Notes: a model not told the origin generated them from the letters alone. A stretch of DNA of 52,741 nucleotides from Streptomyces bobili (GCF_002154575.1 NZ_MUBA01000109.1:1-52741), one strand, 5' to 3'; shown: positions 1-9,531, counted from the first letter of the stretch. Made by a program: numbers and translations.

Positions 1-161
1 CGTAGCGCCTTCCCGAGAGTCTTCCCCGCGCGACCCCAAAACGCGTCCAGTAGGGTTTGGTCCGCATAAACATCCAAACCCCTGCCCGACGCAGGGCGGC
101 GACCTACCAGCGAGAAGGCCGCAGCCGACCGCGCGGGCGAGACTCTCGGGAAGGCGCTACG
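1..161 (+). promoter_or_regulatory. Structured ctaC leader with 22-bp inverted repeat
   Basis: Bases 1-22 are the perfect reverse complement of bases 140-161. The right arm contains the GGGAAGG Shine-Dalgarno sequence (148-154) and ends on the first base of the ctaC GTG start. The loop of about 117 bases has its own hairpins: GGGTTTGG (53-60) with CCAAACCC (74-81), and CCTG/CAGG around 81-95. If transcription begins at or before base 1, the long stem would hide the ctaC ribosome-binding site. The left arm touches the window edge, so the repeat may be longer. The structure is seen; the regulatory role is inferred. Confidence 0.6.
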
Positions 162-1120
162 TGAGTCCCAACGGCTCCGACCGCTCGCCGCGGCGCCCGA
201 TGCGGCGGAAGCTGCTGCAGGCACTGACCGCGGGCCTGGTCCTTGCGACCGCAACCGGTTGCACATACGAGGACTTCCCCCGCCTTGGTATGCCCACCCC
301 CACCACGGAAGAGGCTCCGCGGATCCTCTCCTTGTGGCAGGGCTCGTGGGCTGCCGCGCTGGCCACCGGCGTGCTGGTGTGGGGCCTGATCCTGTGGAGT
401 GCTTTCTTCCACCGGCGCAGCCGCACCAAGGTCGAGGTACCTCCGCAGACCCGGTACAACATGCCCATCGAGGCCTTGTACACGGTGGTACCGATCATCA
501 TCGTCTCGGTCCTCTTCTACTTCACGGCCCGCGACGAATCGAAGCTGCTCAGCCTCGACAAGAAGCCCGACGTCACGGTCAACGTGGTCGGCTTCCAGTG
601 GAGCTGGTGCTTCAACTACATCGAGGGCGTCGACGGTTCCACCGGTGACGCGAAGTCCGACAAGAACCTGGCCGCCATCCCGGACCGGTACAAGAAGGAC
701 TTCCCGGCCGACGCGGGCGGTGTCTACACCTGCGGCACTCCCGGTGAGGAGAACCCGCAGACCCACAACCCCGGTCCGACCCTCTGGCTCCCCGAGGGCA
801 AGACGGTCCGCTTCGTCCTCACCTCGCGGGATGTCATCCACTCCTTCTGGGTGGTGCCGTTCCTGATGAAGCAGGACGTCATCCCGGGCCACACCAATGC
901 CTTCCAGGTGACCCCCAACAAGCAGGGCACCTTCCTGGGCAAGTGCGCCGAGCTCTGCGGCGTCGACCACTCGCGGATGCTGTTCAACGTGAAGGTCGTC
1001 TCCCCCGAGCGTTACGAGCAGCACCTCAAGGACCTCGCGAAGAAGGGGCAGACCGGTTACGTTCCCGCGGGCATCGAGCAGACGGCCCACGAGAAGAACC
1101 GGGAGACGACAAACCTGTGA
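161..1120 (+). CDS. ctaC: Cytochrome c oxidase subunit II (CtaC)
   Basis: 319 aa. Subunit II of the aa3 cytochrome c oxidase, carrying the binuclear CuA centre that takes electrons from the QcrC heme c domain. A lipoprotein signal ends in LATATGC (Cys34), two membrane helices follow at about 62-83 and 108-130, and an extracytoplasmic cupredoxin domain carries the CuA motif C262-x3-C266-x3-H270-x2-M273. An insertion around residues 150-195 is typical of actinobacterial CtaC. GTG start with GGGAAGG seven bases upstream. The stop overlaps the ctaD start (GTGA), so the two are translationally coupled. Confidence 0.97.
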   Translation: MSPNGSDRSPRRPMRRKLLQALTAGLVLATATGCTYEDFPRLGMPTPTTEEAPRILSLWQGSWAAALATGVLVWGLILWSAFFHRRSRTKVEVPPQTRYNMPIEALYTVVPIIIVSVLFYFTARDESKLLSLDKKPDVTVNVVGFQWSWCFNYIEGVDGSTGDAKSDKNLAAIPDRYKKDFPADAGGVYTCGTPGEENPQTHNPGPTLWLPEGKTVRFVLTSRDVIHSFWVVPFLMKQDVIPGHTNAFQVTPNKQGTFLGKCAELCGVDHSRMLFNVKVVSPERYEQHLKDLAKKGQTGYVPAGIEQTAHEKNRETTNL

Positions 1121-2853
1121 GCATCCTCAACGAACCCCAGGGTGCCGCCGCAGCAGGGTCCCACTATGAGGACGAGCTGCCGGTCCGGGCCCAGCGCCGC
1201 GGCGAACTCGTCGTCAAGTGGCTCACCACGACGGACCACAAGACGATCGGCACGATGTACCTCGTGACGTCGTTCGCGTTCTTCTGCATCGGTGGCGTGA
1301 TGGCGCTCTTCATGCGCGCCGAGCTGGCCCGTCCGGGCCTGCAGATCATGTCGAACGAGCAGTTCAACCAGGCGTTCACGATGCACGGCACGATCATGCT
1401 GCTGATGTTCGCGACCCCGCTCTTCGCGGGCTTCGCGAACTGGATCATGCCGCTCCAGATCGGCGCGCCGGACGTCGCGTTCCCGCGGCTGAACATGTTC
1501 GCCTACTGGCTGTACCTGTTCGGCTCGCTCATCGCCGTCGGTGGCTTCCTCACCCCGGACGGCGCGGCCGACTTCGGCTGGTTCGCCTACTCCCCGCTGT
1601 CGGACGCGGTCCGCAGCCCGGGTATCGGCGCCGACATGTGGATCATGGGTCTGGCCTTCTCCGGCTTCGGCACCATCCTCGGCTCGGTCAACTTCATCAC
1701 CACGATCATCTGCATGCGCGCACCGGGCATGACGATGTTCCGCATGCCGATCTTCGTGTGGAACGTGCTGCTGACCGCCGTCCTGGTCCTGCTGGCCTTC
1801 CCGGTCCTCGCGGCCGCGCTGTTCGCCCTGGAGGCGGACCGCAAGTTCGGCGCCCACATCTTCGACGCCTCCAACGGCGGCGCGTTGCTGTGGCAACACC
1901 TCTTCTGGTTCTTCGGCCATCCAGAGGTGTACATCATCGCCTTGCCCTTCTTCGGCATCATCAGCGAGATCATCCCGGTCTTCTCCCGCAAGCCGATGTT
2001 CGGCTACATGGGCCTGATCGCCGCGACGATCTCGATCGCCGGCCTGTCCGTGACGGTGTGGGCGCACCACATGTACGTCACCGGCGGTGTGCTGCTGCCG
2101 TTCTTCTCCTTCATGACGTTCCTCATCGCCGTCCCGACGGGCGTGAAGTTCTTCAACTGGATCGGAACGATGTGGAAGGGGTCACTGAGTTTCGAGACCC
2201 CGATGCTCTGGGCGACCGGCTTCCTGGTCACCTTCACCTTCGGTGGTCTGACCGGCGTCATCCTGGCCTCGCCGCCGATGGACTTCCACGTGTCGGACTC
2301 GTACTTCGTGGTGGCGCACTTCCACTACGTCGTCTTCGGCACCGTCGTCTTCGCGATGTTCGCCGGCTTCCACTTCTGGTGGCCGAAGATGACCGGCAAG
2401 ATGCTCGACGAGCGCCTCGGCAAGATCACCTTCTGGACGCTGTTCGCCGGCTTCCACGGCACGTTCCTGGTCCAGCACTGGCTGGGTGCCGAGGGCATGC
2501 CGCGCCGCTACGCGGACTACCTGGCCGCCGACGGCTTCACCGCCCTGAACACGATCTCGACGATCAGCTCGTTCGTGCTCGGCCTGTCCGTCCTGCCGTT
2601 CTTCTACAACGTGTGGAAGACCGCCAAGTACGGCAAGCCGGTCGCCGTCGACGACCCGTGGGGCTACGGCCGCTCCCTGGAGTGGGCGACCTCCTGCCCG
2701 CCGCCGCGGCACAACTTCCTCACCCTGCCGCGGATCCGCAGTGAATCCCCGGCGTTCGACCTGCACCACCCCGAGATCGCAGCACTCGAGCAGCTGGAGC
2801 ACGCCGGTTCCGGCGCCGGCGCCATCGCGGGCGGCAAGGAGGCCGGCAAGTGA
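1117..2853 (+). CDS. ctaD: Cytochrome c oxidase subunit I (CtaD)
   Basis: 578 aa from the GTG that overlaps the ctaC stop; the longer open frame upstream (from 943) lies inside ctaC and is not used. Catalytic heme-copper subunit that reduces O2 and pumps protons. Family signatures visible: [12 protein letters not shown] near the N-terminus, the heme a ligand in MHGTIM, the CuB/crosslink segment [13 protein letters not shown], the HH pair in WAHHMYVTG, and HFHYVVFG for the heme ligands. Twelve hydrophobic helices. Downstream ctaF overlaps by 4 bases (GTGA), so ctaC-D-F form one operon. Confidence 0.97.
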   Translation: MSILNEPQGAAAAGSHYEDELPVRAQRRGELVVKWLTTTDHKTIGTMYLVTSFAFFCIGGVMALFMRAELARPGLQIMSNEQFNQAFTMHGTIMLLMFATPLFAGFANWIMPLQIGAPDVAFPRLNMFAYWLYLFGSLIAVGGFLTPDGAADFGWFAYSPLSDAVRSPGIGADMWIMGLAFSGFGTILGSVNFITTIICMRAPGMTMFRMPIFVWNVLLTAVLVLLAFPVLAAALFALEADRKFGAHIFDASNGGALLWQHLFWFFGHPEVYIIALPFFGIISEIIPVFSRKPMFGYMGLIAATISIAGLSVTVWAHHMYVTGGVLLPFFSFMTFLIAVPTGVKFFNWIGTMWKGSLSFETPMLWATGFLVTFTFGGLTGVILASPPMDFHVSDSYFVVAHFHYVVFGTVVFAMFAGFHFWWPKMTGKMLDERLGKITFWTLFAGFHGTFLVQHWLGAEGMPRRYADYLAADGFTALNTISTISSFVLGLSVLPFFYNVWKTAKYGKPVAVDDPWGYGRSLEWATSCPPPRHNFLTLPRIRSESPAFDLHHPEIAALEQLEHAGSGAGAIAGGKEAGK

Positions 2854-3248
2854 AGATCCAGGGCACGATGTTCATCTGGCTCGCTGTCTTCCTGCTCGCC
2901 ATGGCGACCGTCTATGGCGTGTGGTCGAAGGAGCCGGTCGGTACGACAGCGCTCTTCCTGTCCTTCGCCCTGGCCATCATGGTCGGCTTCTACCTGGGCT
3001 TCACCGCCCGGCGGGTCGACACCGGTGCCCAGGACAACAAGGAGGCGGATGTCGCGGACGACGCCGGCGAGCTGGGCTTCTTCAGCCCGCACAGCTGGCA
3101 GCCGCTCTCCCTGGCCGTCGGCGGTGCCCTCGCCTTCCTGGGGGTCGCGGTCGGCTGGTGGCTGCTCTACTTCTCCGCCCCGCTGATCCTCATCGGCCTG
3201 TGGGGCTGGGTCTTCGAGTACTACCGCGGTGAGAACCGCACCCAGTAG
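2850..3248 (+). CDS. ctaF: Cytochrome c oxidase subunit IV, actinobacterial type (CtaF)
   Basis: 132 aa. Small membrane subunit of the actinobacterial aa3 oxidase, needed for a stable oxidase in the bc1-aa3 supercomplex. Four predicted membrane helices: residues ~5-20, 30-50, 87-103 and 106-125, with a charged cytoplasmic loop ([15 protein letters not shown]) between helices 2 and 3. GTG start overlapping the ctaD stop. Last gene of the ctaCDF operon; followed at once by a strong terminator hairpin. Confidence 0.93.
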   Translation: MKIQGTMFIWLAVFLLAMATVYGVWSKEPVGTTALFLSFALAIMVGFYLGFTARRVDTGAQDNKEADVADDAGELGFFSPHSWQPLSLAVGGALAFLGVAVGWWLLYFSAPLILIGLWGWVFEYYRGENRTQ

Positions 3249-3266
3249 CACGCGACGCGCGCGGCA

Positions 3267-3309
3267 GAGCCCGGACACTCCGTCAGGAGCGTCCGGGCTC
3301 CTGCTTTTG
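3267..3309 (+). terminator. Rho-independent terminator of ctaCDF
   Basis: A stem of GAGCCCGGACACTCC (3267-3281) with GGAGCGTCCGGGCTC (3286-3300), one mismatch in 15 pairs, a 4-base loop, then TTTT at 3305-3308. It lies 18 bases after ctaF. Confidence 0.88.
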
Positions 3310-3378
3310 CCGTAATCGGGTTCGCCCGTACGTGTCACCCAGCGCGCCACGATTGACGCGGCTGCCTAGCGTGAGGTC

Positions 3379-4638
3379 ATGAGCCACGAACCCCGCCCCG
3401 GCACCGTCGTCAGCTGCACGCTGCTGGTGACCGCCCTGGTCGCGGGCGCAACCGCCTGCGGCTCGGACGGCAACCCGCTCTCCTCACGTCCGTACGACGC
3501 GACGGACCAGATCTCCTTCAACGTCCCCGGCGGCGACGCCAGGAAGGCCGACCCGGACAAGCCCCTGGAGGTCAGGGCCGAGGACGACGACGAACGGATC
3601 ACCGACGTCACCGCCCTGGACGCCACAGGCCGCTACCTGGCGGGCGAACTCTCCGCCGACGGCAGCCGCTGGCACAGCACCGAACCGCTGGCCGCCGACG
3701 CCCACTACACGGTCCGGGTGAGCACCGAGGACGAGGACGGCGCCCCCGGTCGCCGGGTCCTCACCTTCGACACCGGCAAGCCCACCGCCAAGAAGCGGCT
3801 GACCGTCACCTTCGGCCCCGGCGCGGGCACCTACGGCGTCGGCCGGCCCGTCACCGCCGAACTCAGCCGGCCGGTCAAGGACCCCGCCCAACGGGCCGTC
3901 GTCGAACGCGCCCTGAAGGTCGACGCCAAGCCCGCCGTGCAGGGCGGCTGGCACTGGGTGGACGACAAGACGCTGCACTACCGCCCGAAGGACTACTGGC
4001 CCGCCCACGCCACCATCCGCGTCCACAGCAACCTGGACGGCATAAAGGTCGGCGACCGCATCTGGGGCGGGAAGTCGAAGGACGTCAGACTCACCATCGG
4101 TGACCGCGTCATCGCCGTCACCGACGCCTCCTCGCACTCCCTCACGCTGTACCGCAACGGCGAAGAGGTGAAGCAGATCCCCGTCACCACGGGCAAGCCC
4201 GGCTTCGAGACCCGCAACGGGGTCAAGGTGATCCTGGGCAAGGAGTACTTCGTACAGATGCGCGGCACCAGCGTCGGCATCGCCGAGGGCTCCTCGGAGT
4301 CGTACGACCTGCCCGTCTACTACGCCACCCGCGTCACCTGGAGCGGCGAGTACGTGCACGCCGCCCCCTGGTCCGTCGGCTCCCAGGGCTACGCCAACGT
4401 CAGCCACGGCTGCGTCGGCATGAGCACCTCGAACGCCGAGTGGTTCTTCGACAACGTCCGCGAGGGCGACATCGTCCAGGTCGTCAACAGCGACGGCGAC
4501 ACGATGGAGACCTTCGGCAACGGCTTCGGCGACTGGAACCTGGACTGGAGGAAGTGGCGCGAGGGCAGCGCCCTGACCGGCGGCAAGCAGAAGACCCAGG
4601 AGGAGGACCCCTCAAGGCTGCGACCGGCGGCCGTGTAG
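3379..4638 (+). CDS. Lipoprotein L,D-transpeptidase (Ig-like plus YkuD)
   Basis: 419 aa. Predicted exported lipoprotein making 3-3 cross-links in peptidoglycan or anchoring proteins to it. N-terminal signal with the cysteine in VAGATACGSDG; two Ig-like domains (about 50-140 and 140-245, the first including TGRYLAGELSADGSRWHS) as in mycobacterial LdtMt2; then the YkuD domain with the catalytic motif H343-G-C345 in NVSHGCVGMS. The start ATG has TAGCGT six bases upstream, compatible with a leaderless message. It stands between two halves of the cytochrome oxidase genes without being part of respiration. A paralogue count in the genome would be needed to judge redundancy. Confidence 0.92.
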   Translation: MSHEPRPGTVVSCTLLVTALVAGATACGSDGNPLSSRPYDATDQISFNVPGGDARKADPDKPLEVRAEDDDERITDVTALDATGRYLAGELSADGSRWHSTEPLAADAHYTVRVSTEDEDGAPGRRVLTFDTGKPTAKKRLTVTFGPGAGTYGVGRPVTAELSRPVKDPAQRAVVERALKVDAKPAVQGGWHWVDDKTLHYRPKDYWPAHATIRVHSNLDGIKVGDRIWGGKSKDVRLTIGDRVIAVTDASSHSLTLYRNGEEVKQIPVTTGKPGFETRNGVKVILGKEYFVQMRGTSVGIAEGSSESYDLPVYYATRVTWSGEYVHAAPWSVGSQGYANVSHGCVGMSTSNAEWFFDNVREGDIVQVVNSDGDTMETFGNGFGDWNLDWRKWREGSALTGGKQKTQEEDPSRLRPAAV

Positions 4639-4717
4639 CGCCCCCGTGAGCGCGGGGAGCGGCGCACACGGTCCACGGAGGGCCCTCAGCCGCCGGAGAA
4701 CCCCCGCACCCGGCCTC

Positions 4718-5119
4718 TCAGGTGCCGACCAGGTTCTTGCGCCGCAGAATCGCCGCCAGGGCCGCCGCGAACTCCACGGGGTCCACCGGCAGGGTCACCG
4801 CCGCCTCCGCCCGGCTCCACGTGGCCAGCCACGCGTCCTGCGGCCGCCCGATGAGCAGCAGCACCGGCGGGCAGCGGAACACCTCGTCCTTGATCTGCCG
4901 GCACAGCCCCATGCCGCCCATGGGCGCGGCCTCGCCGTCCAGCACGCACACGTCGATCCCGCCCTTGTCCAGCTCCGTCAGCACGGCGGCGGACGTCGCG
5001 CACTCCAGGAACTCGACCAGGGGCGCGTCCGGGGCCGGCCGCCGGCCGACGGCCAGCCGCACCTGCTCCCGGGTGTTGGCGTCGTCGCTGTAGACCAGCA
5101 CCGTGGCGGTCGCCTGCAT
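4718..5119 (-). CDS. Atypical receiver-domain (pseudo-response-regulator) protein
   Basis: 133 aa, a single receiver-like domain with no output domain. Beta-1 ends in the acidic pair of LVYSDDAN and the phospho-acceptor position is kept (VCVLDGEA). The conserved Thr/Ser after beta-4 is replaced (VLLLIGRP), and the Lys-Pro of beta-5 reads TLPVDP, so the switch lysine is missing. It may therefore be a phosphorylation-independent interaction module. ATG start with GGAGGAACC upstream. It is on the opposite strand between the L,D-transpeptidase and ctaE. No cognate kinase adjoins it; its function is unknown. Confidence 0.75.
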   Translation of the reverse strand: MQATATVLVYSDDANTREQVRLAVGRRPAPDAPLVEFLECATSAAVLTELDKGGIDVCVLDGEAAPMGGMGLCRQIKDEVFRCPPVLLLIGRPQDAWLATWSRAEAAVTLPVDPVEFAAALAAILRRKNLVGT

Positions 5120-5290
5120 GGTTCCTCCGCGTCATTGGAGTGGAACTTCCGGGGTACCGATGGGGCGGATGCTACTCCCCCGAACACCCCGTCAACACCT
5201 GTTGGAACATGCCCGCGATGGGCCATACGGGCAGTACACGACGTATGAACACTCCGAACGGCACCCCCCGGAGTGAGGGCGGGATAAGCG

Positions 5291-5307
5291 ACCGACATAA
5301 TGTCGGT
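5291..5307. promoter_or_regulatory. 17-bp palindrome spanning the ctaE start codon
   Basis: ACCGACATAATGTCGGT is a perfect inverted repeat of 8-bp arms around one central A, and the ctaE ATG (5300) lies within it. There is no good Shine-Dalgarno upstream. It could be an operator or a small hairpin at the translation start; nothing in the sequence decides which. Confidence 0.35.
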
Positions 5308-5920
5308 CGTGGCGACAGCAACGACAGTAGATACCGGGCACGCGCACCCGTCGGTCAACCGGCCGAACCTCACCAGCGTCGGAACCATCATCTGGCTGAG
5401 TTCCGAGCTGATGTTCTTCGCGGCCCTCTTCGCGATGTACTTCACCCTGCGATCGGTGACGGGTCCGGACTTCTGGTCCGAGAAGGCCCACGCGTTGAAC
5501 CTTCCGTTCTCCGCGACGAACACCACGATCCTGGTGCTCTCCTCCCTCACCTGCCAGCTCGGCGTCTTCGCCGCCGAGCGCGGTGACGTGAAGAAGCTCA
5601 GGATGTGGTTCATCGTCACCTTCGTGATGGGTGCGATCTTCATCGGCGGTCAGGTGTACGAGTACACCGAGCTGGTCAAGAAGGACGGGCTCTCGCTCTC
5701 CTCCGACCCGTACGGCTCGGCGTTCTACCTGACCACCGGGTTCCACGGCCTGCACGTGACGGGTGGCCTCATCGCCTTCCTGTTCGTCCTCGGCCGCACC
5801 TACGCGGCGAAGAGGTTCACACACGAGCAGGCGACGGCGGCCATCGTCGTGTCCTACTACTGGCACTTCGTCGATGTCGTCTGGATCGGCCTCTTCGCCA
5901 CGATCTACCTGATCAAGTAG
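5300..5920 (+). CDS. ctaE: Cytochrome c oxidase subunit III (CtaE)
   Basis: 206 aa, the short five-helix actinobacterial form of subunit III. Signature segments: [15 protein letters not shown] (helix 1), GQVYEY, and FHGLHVTGG followed by [20 protein letters not shown] at the C-terminus. It stabilises the oxidase core and supports proton uptake. First gene of the ctaE-qcrC-qcrA-qcrB operon, 65 bases before qcrC. The start is chosen by the family N-terminus ([10 protein letters not shown]); the ATG sits inside a palindrome and has no clear ribosome-binding site. Confidence 0.95.
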   Translation: MSVVATATTVDTGHAHPSVNRPNLTSVGTIIWLSSELMFFAALFAMYFTLRSVTGPDFWSEKAHALNLPFSATNTTILVLSSLTCQLGVFAAERGDVKKLRMWFIVTFVMGAIFIGGQVYEYTELVKKDGLSLSSDPYGSAFYLTTGFHGLHVTGGLIAFLFVLGRTYAAKRFTHEQATAAIVVSYYWHFVDVVWIGLFATIYLIK

Positions 5921-5985
5921 CCGGGCCCGATCCCGCACCCATCCCGCACGCATCGACGCAGAAGATCCTGACACCGGGGTAATCC

Positions 5986-6798
5986 GTGAAAAAGCTCTCC
6001 GCACGACGACGCCATCCGATGGCGGCGCTCGTCGTCCTACTCCTCGCGCTGGCATGCACCGGGGGGCTGTACGCCGCGTTCGCACCCGCGAGCAAGGCGC
6101 AGGCAGACGAAACCGCCCAGTCCCTCGCCATCGACGAGGGCAAGAAGCTCTACGCCGTCGGCTGCGCCAGCTGCCACGGCACCGGCGGTCAGGGCGGTTC
6201 CGACGGTCCTAGCCTGGTCGGCGTGGGCGCCGCGGCCGTCGACTTCCAGGTCTCCACGGGCCGGATGCCGGCCGCGACCTCCCAGGGCGTCCAGGTACCG
6301 ACGAAGAAGAACATCTACACGCAGGCCGAGATCGACCAGCTCGCCGCGTACATCGCCTCGTTCGGCGCAGGCCCGAACGTCCCCACCGAGGCCCAGTACG
6401 GCCCCGAGGGCGCGGACATCGCCAAGGGCGGTGACCTGTTCCGCACGAACTGCGCCCAGTGCCACAACTTCACCGGTAAGGGCGGCGCCCTCACCCGCGG
6501 CAAGTACGCGCCCTCGCTGGAGGACGTGGACCCCAAGCACATCTACGAGGCCATGCAAACCGGCCCGCAGAACATGCCCTCCTTCCCCGACACGACGCTG
6601 TCGGAGCAGAACAAGAAGGACATCATCGCGTACCTGGACGCGGTCAACAGCTCCGACTCCGAGAGCCCCGGCGGCCTTGAGCTGGGCGGCCTCGGGCCGG
6701 TCAGCGAGGGCCTCTTCGGCTGGATCTTCGGTCTCGGCGGGCTGATCGCCGTAGCCGTGTGGGTCGCCGCCCGGACCGCAAAGGCCAAGAAGTCATGA
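5986..6798 (+). CDS. qcrC: Cytochrome bc1 complex diheme cytochrome c subunit (QcrC)
   Basis: 270 aa. Actinobacterial QcrC replaces both cytochrome c1 and soluble cytochrome c, passing electrons straight to CtaC. N-terminal membrane anchor (about 9-30), first cytochrome c domain with C60-ASC-H64 (GCASCHGTGGQGG), second with C156-AQC-H160 (NCAQCHNFTGKGG), and a C-terminal helix (about 240-262) ending in a basic tail. GTG start. The stop overlaps the qcrA start (ATGA), so translation is coupled. Confidence 0.96.
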   Translation: MKKLSARRRHPMAALVVLLLALACTGGLYAAFAPASKAQADETAQSLAIDEGKKLYAVGCASCHGTGGQGGSDGPSLVGVGAAAVDFQVSTGRMPAATSQGVQVPTKKNIYTQAEIDQLAAYIASFGAGPNVPTEAQYGPEGADIAKGGDLFRTNCAQCHNFTGKGGALTRGKYAPSLEDVDPKHIYEAMQTGPQNMPSFPDTTLSEQNKKDIIAYLDAVNSSDSESPGGLELGGLGPVSEGLFGWIFGLGGLIAVAVWVAARTAKAKKS

Positions 6799-7853
6799 GT
6801 AGCCAAGACATTCCAGAAGAGAACCTGCCCGCTGAGCAGGATCACGCCCATGGAGCCGTAGGCGTCGCGGACGAGAAGAACCCGTTCGCCGACCCCGGGC
6901 TGCCGCCGCACGAGCACCGGATCCAGGACATCGACGAGCGGGCCGCCAAGCGGTCCGAGCGCGCGGTCGCCTTCATGTTCACGCTGTCGATGCTGGCCAC
7001 CGTCGGCTTCATCGTCTCGTACGTGACGATCCCGCACGACAAGTCGGTCTTCATCTTCCCGCTCGGCCACATCAGCGCGCTGAACTTCGCGCTCGGTATG
7101 ACGCTGGGCGCGGCCCTGTTCTGCATCGGCGCGGGCGCGGTCCACTGGGCCCGCACCCTGATGTCCGACGTGGAAATCGCCGACGAGCGTCACGCGATCG
7201 CGGCCGAGCCCGAGGTCAAGGCCAAGGTCATGGCCGACTTCCGGGACGGCGCCAAGGAGTCCGCGCTGGGCCGCCGCAAGCTGATCCGCAACACGATGTT
7301 CGGCGCGCTGGCCCTGTTCCCGCTCTCCAGCGTGATGCTGCTGCGCGACCTCGGTCCGCTGCCCGGCGACAAGCTGCGCCACACCCTGTGGGCCAAGGGC
7401 AAGCTGCTCGTGAACATGAACACCAACGAGCCGCTGCGTCCCTCGGACGTCGCCGTCGGTTCCCTCACCTTCGCCAAGCCCGAAGGCCTGGAGGAGCACG
7501 ACCACGACTTCCAGACCGAGATCGCCAAGGCCGCCCTGATGATCGTCCGCATCCAGCCGGACAACATCAAGGACAAGCGCGAGCTCGAGTGGTCGCACCA
7601 GGGCATCGTGGCGTACTCGAAGATCTGCACCCACGTCGGCTGCCCGATCTCGCTGTACGAGCAGCAGACGCACCACGTGCTGTGCCCCTGCCACCAGTCC
7701 ACCTTCGACCTGTCCGACGGTGCCCGAGTCATCTTCGGTCCCGCCGGTCACGCCCTGCCGCAGCTGCGCATCGGCGTGAACGACGAGGGCTACCTCGAGG
7801 CGCTCGGCGACTTCGAAGAGCCCGTCGGTCCTGCCTTCTGGGAGCGCGGATGA
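6795..7853 (+). CDS. qcrA: Rieske iron-sulfur subunit of bc1 complex (QcrA)
   Basis: 352 aa from the ATG overlapping the qcrC stop; an in-frame extension back to 6759 is within qcrC. Three N-terminal membrane helices (about 58-80, 92-112, 165-185), the actinobacterial arrangement, then the periplasmic Rieske domain with C278-T-H280-x2-C283 (CTHVGC) and C297-P-C299-H300 (CPCHQSTF) binding the [2Fe-2S] cluster. It oxidises menaquinol and hands the electron to QcrC. Coupled to qcrB by another ATGA overlap. Confidence 0.96.
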   Translation: MSSQDIPEENLPAEQDHAHGAVGVADEKNPFADPGLPPHEHRIQDIDERAAKRSERAVAFMFTLSMLATVGFIVSYVTIPHDKSVFIFPLGHISALNFALGMTLGAALFCIGAGAVHWARTLMSDVEIADERHAIAAEPEVKAKVMADFRDGAKESALGRRKLIRNTMFGALALFPLSSVMLLRDLGPLPGDKLRHTLWAKGKLLVNMNTNEPLRPSDVAVGSLTFAKPEGLEEHDHDFQTEIAKAALMIVRIQPDNIKDKRELEWSHQGIVAYSKICTHVGCPISLYEQQTHHVLCPCHQSTFDLSDGARVIFGPAGHALPQLRIGVNDEGYLEALGDFEEPVGPAFWERG

Positions 7854-9472
7854 GTAACAAGGACGACCGCCGCAAGGCACCCGCGGGCGAGCGGGTCGCC
7901 GACTGGGCCGACGGCCGCCTGGGGATCTACTCCCTGGCCAAGGCCAACATGCGCAAGATCTTCCCGGACCACTGGTCCTTCATGCTCGGTGAGATCTGCC
8001 TCTACAGCTTCATCATCATCATCCTCACGGGTGTGTATCTGACGCTGTTCTTCCACCCGTCGATGAACGAGGTGGAGTACCACGGCAGCTACGTCCCGCT
8101 GCAGGGTCAGCTGATGTCCGAGGCCTTCAACTCGACCATGCACATCTCCTTCGATGTGCGCGGTGGTCTGCTCATCCGGCAGATCCACCACTGGGCCGCG
8201 GTCATCTTCCTCGCCGGCATGTTCGTGCACATGATGCGCGTCTTCTTCACGGGCGCCTTCCGCAAGCCGCGCGAGATCAACTGGCTGTTCGGCTTCCTGC
8301 TGTTCGTCCTGGGCATGTTCACCGGGTTCACCGGCTACTCGCTCCCCGACGACCTGCTCTCCGGCACCGGTGTCCGCTTCACGCAGGGCGCGATCCTGTC
8401 CGTGCCGATCGTCGGCACGTACATCTCGATGTTCCTGTTCGGCGGGGAGTTCCCGGGCGGCGACTTCGTCGCGCGGTTCTACTCGATCCACATCCTGCTG
8501 CTGCCGGGCATCATGCTCGGGCTCGTGGTCGGCCACCTGATCCTGGTCTTCTACCACAAGCACACCCAGTTCGCGGGTCCCGGACGCACCAACAAGAACG
8601 TCGTCGGCATGCCGCTGCTGCCGGTCTACATGGCCAAGGCCGGAGGCTTCTTCTTCCTGGTCTTCGGCGCCATCGCGGCCATCGCGGGCTTCGCGTCCAT
8701 CAACCCGATCTGGGTGCTGGGCCCCTATCGTCCCGATCAGGTGTCCACCGGCGCCCAGCCCGACTGGTACATGGGCTTCGCCGAGGGTCTGATCCGCGCC
8801 ATGCCGGGCTGGGAGATCAACTTCTGGGGCCACACGCTGGTCCTGGGCGTGTTCATCCCGCTGGTCCTGTTCGGTGTGTTCCTCGGCATGATCGCCATGT
8901 ACCCGTTCATCGAGTCCTGGGTCACCGGCGACAAGCGCGAGCACCACATCCTGGACCGTCCGCGCAACGCCCCGACCCGTACGGCCTTCGGTGTCGCCTG
9001 GGTCACCGGCTACATGATCATGCTGATCGGTGGTGGCAATGACATCTTCGCCACCCACTTCCATCTGTCGATCAACGCGGTCACCTGGTTCGTCCGGATC
9101 GGCTTCTTCGCCGGACCGGTCATCGCCTTCGTGGTCACCAAGCGGATCTGCCTCGGCCTCCAGCGCCGCGACAAGGACAAGGTGCTGCACGGTCGTGAGA
9201 CCGGCACCATCAAGCGTCTGCCGCACGGTGAGTTCATCGAGGTGCACGAGCCGCTCAGCCAGGAGGCGCTCTACACGCTCACCTCGCACGAGCAGTACAC
9301 GCCGGCCGAGATCGGCCCGACGGTCGACGAGAACGGCGTCGAGCGCAAGGTGGGGCGCGGCGAGAAGGTCCGCGTCAAGCTGAGCAAGGCGTACTACGGC
9401 GAGGAGAACCAGATCCCCAAGCCGACCGTCGAGGAGTACAAGGAGATCACGAGCGGCCACGGCCACCACTGA
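7850..9472 (+). CDS. qcrB: Cytochrome b subunit of bc1 complex (QcrB)
   Basis: 540 aa from the ATG in the ATGA overlap. Cytochrome b with the two b hemes and the menaquinol oxidation site; the target subunit of telacebec (Q203) in mycobacteria. Visible: heme-ligand helices with HHWAAVIFLAGMFVHMMR and HILLLPGIMLGLVVGH, and the Qo-site PDWY (canonical PEWY) in GAQPDWYMGFAEG. A C-terminal cytoplasmic extension of roughly 130 residues, ending GHGHH, is typical of actinobacterial QcrB. Last gene before a strong terminator. Confidence 0.97.
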   Translation: MSNKDDRRKAPAGERVADWADGRLGIYSLAKANMRKIFPDHWSFMLGEICLYSFIIIILTGVYLTLFFHPSMNEVEYHGSYVPLQGQLMSEAFNSTMHISFDVRGGLLIRQIHHWAAVIFLAGMFVHMMRVFFTGAFRKPREINWLFGFLLFVLGMFTGFTGYSLPDDLLSGTGVRFTQGAILSVPIVGTYISMFLFGGEFPGGDFVARFYSIHILLLPGIMLGLVVGHLILVFYHKHTQFAGPGRTNKNVVGMPLLPVYMAKAGGFFFLVFGAIAAIAGFASINPIWVLGPYRPDQVSTGAQPDWYMGFAEGLIRAMPGWEINFWGHTLVLGVFIPLVLFGVFLGMIAMYPFIESWVTGDKREHHILDRPRNAPTRTAFGVAWVTGYMIMLIGGGNDIFATHFHLSINAVTWFVRIGFFAGPVIAFVVTKRICLGLQRRDKDKVLHGRETGTIKRLPHGEFIEVHEPLSQEALYTLTSHEQYTPAEIGPTVDENGVERKVGRGEKVRVKLSKAYYGEENQIPKPTVEEYKEITSGHGHH

Positions 9473-9496
9473 TCACTGCGTCGCCACGCAACCAGA

Positions 9497-9531
9497 GAAG
9501 GGCCCCGTCCGGTGTTCGGACGGGGCCCTTC
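9497..9531 (+). terminator. Terminator of ctaE-qcrCAB
   Basis: A perfect 15-bp stem: GAAGGGCCCCGTCCG (9497-9511) with CGGACGGGGCCCTTC (9517-9531) around a 5-base loop, 24 bases after qcrB. There is no long U-run, as is common in Streptomyces. Confidence 0.85.

Noticed and set aside
104..1090. Long minus-strand open frame opposite ctaC
   Set aside because: Antisense shadow of a high-GC gene; composition is dominated by reversed codons and no family features are seen.
7790..9469. 559-codon minus-strand frame opposite qcrB
   Set aside because: Shadow frame with Asp/His/Arg-rich, low-complexity translation; qcrB on the plus strand is certain.
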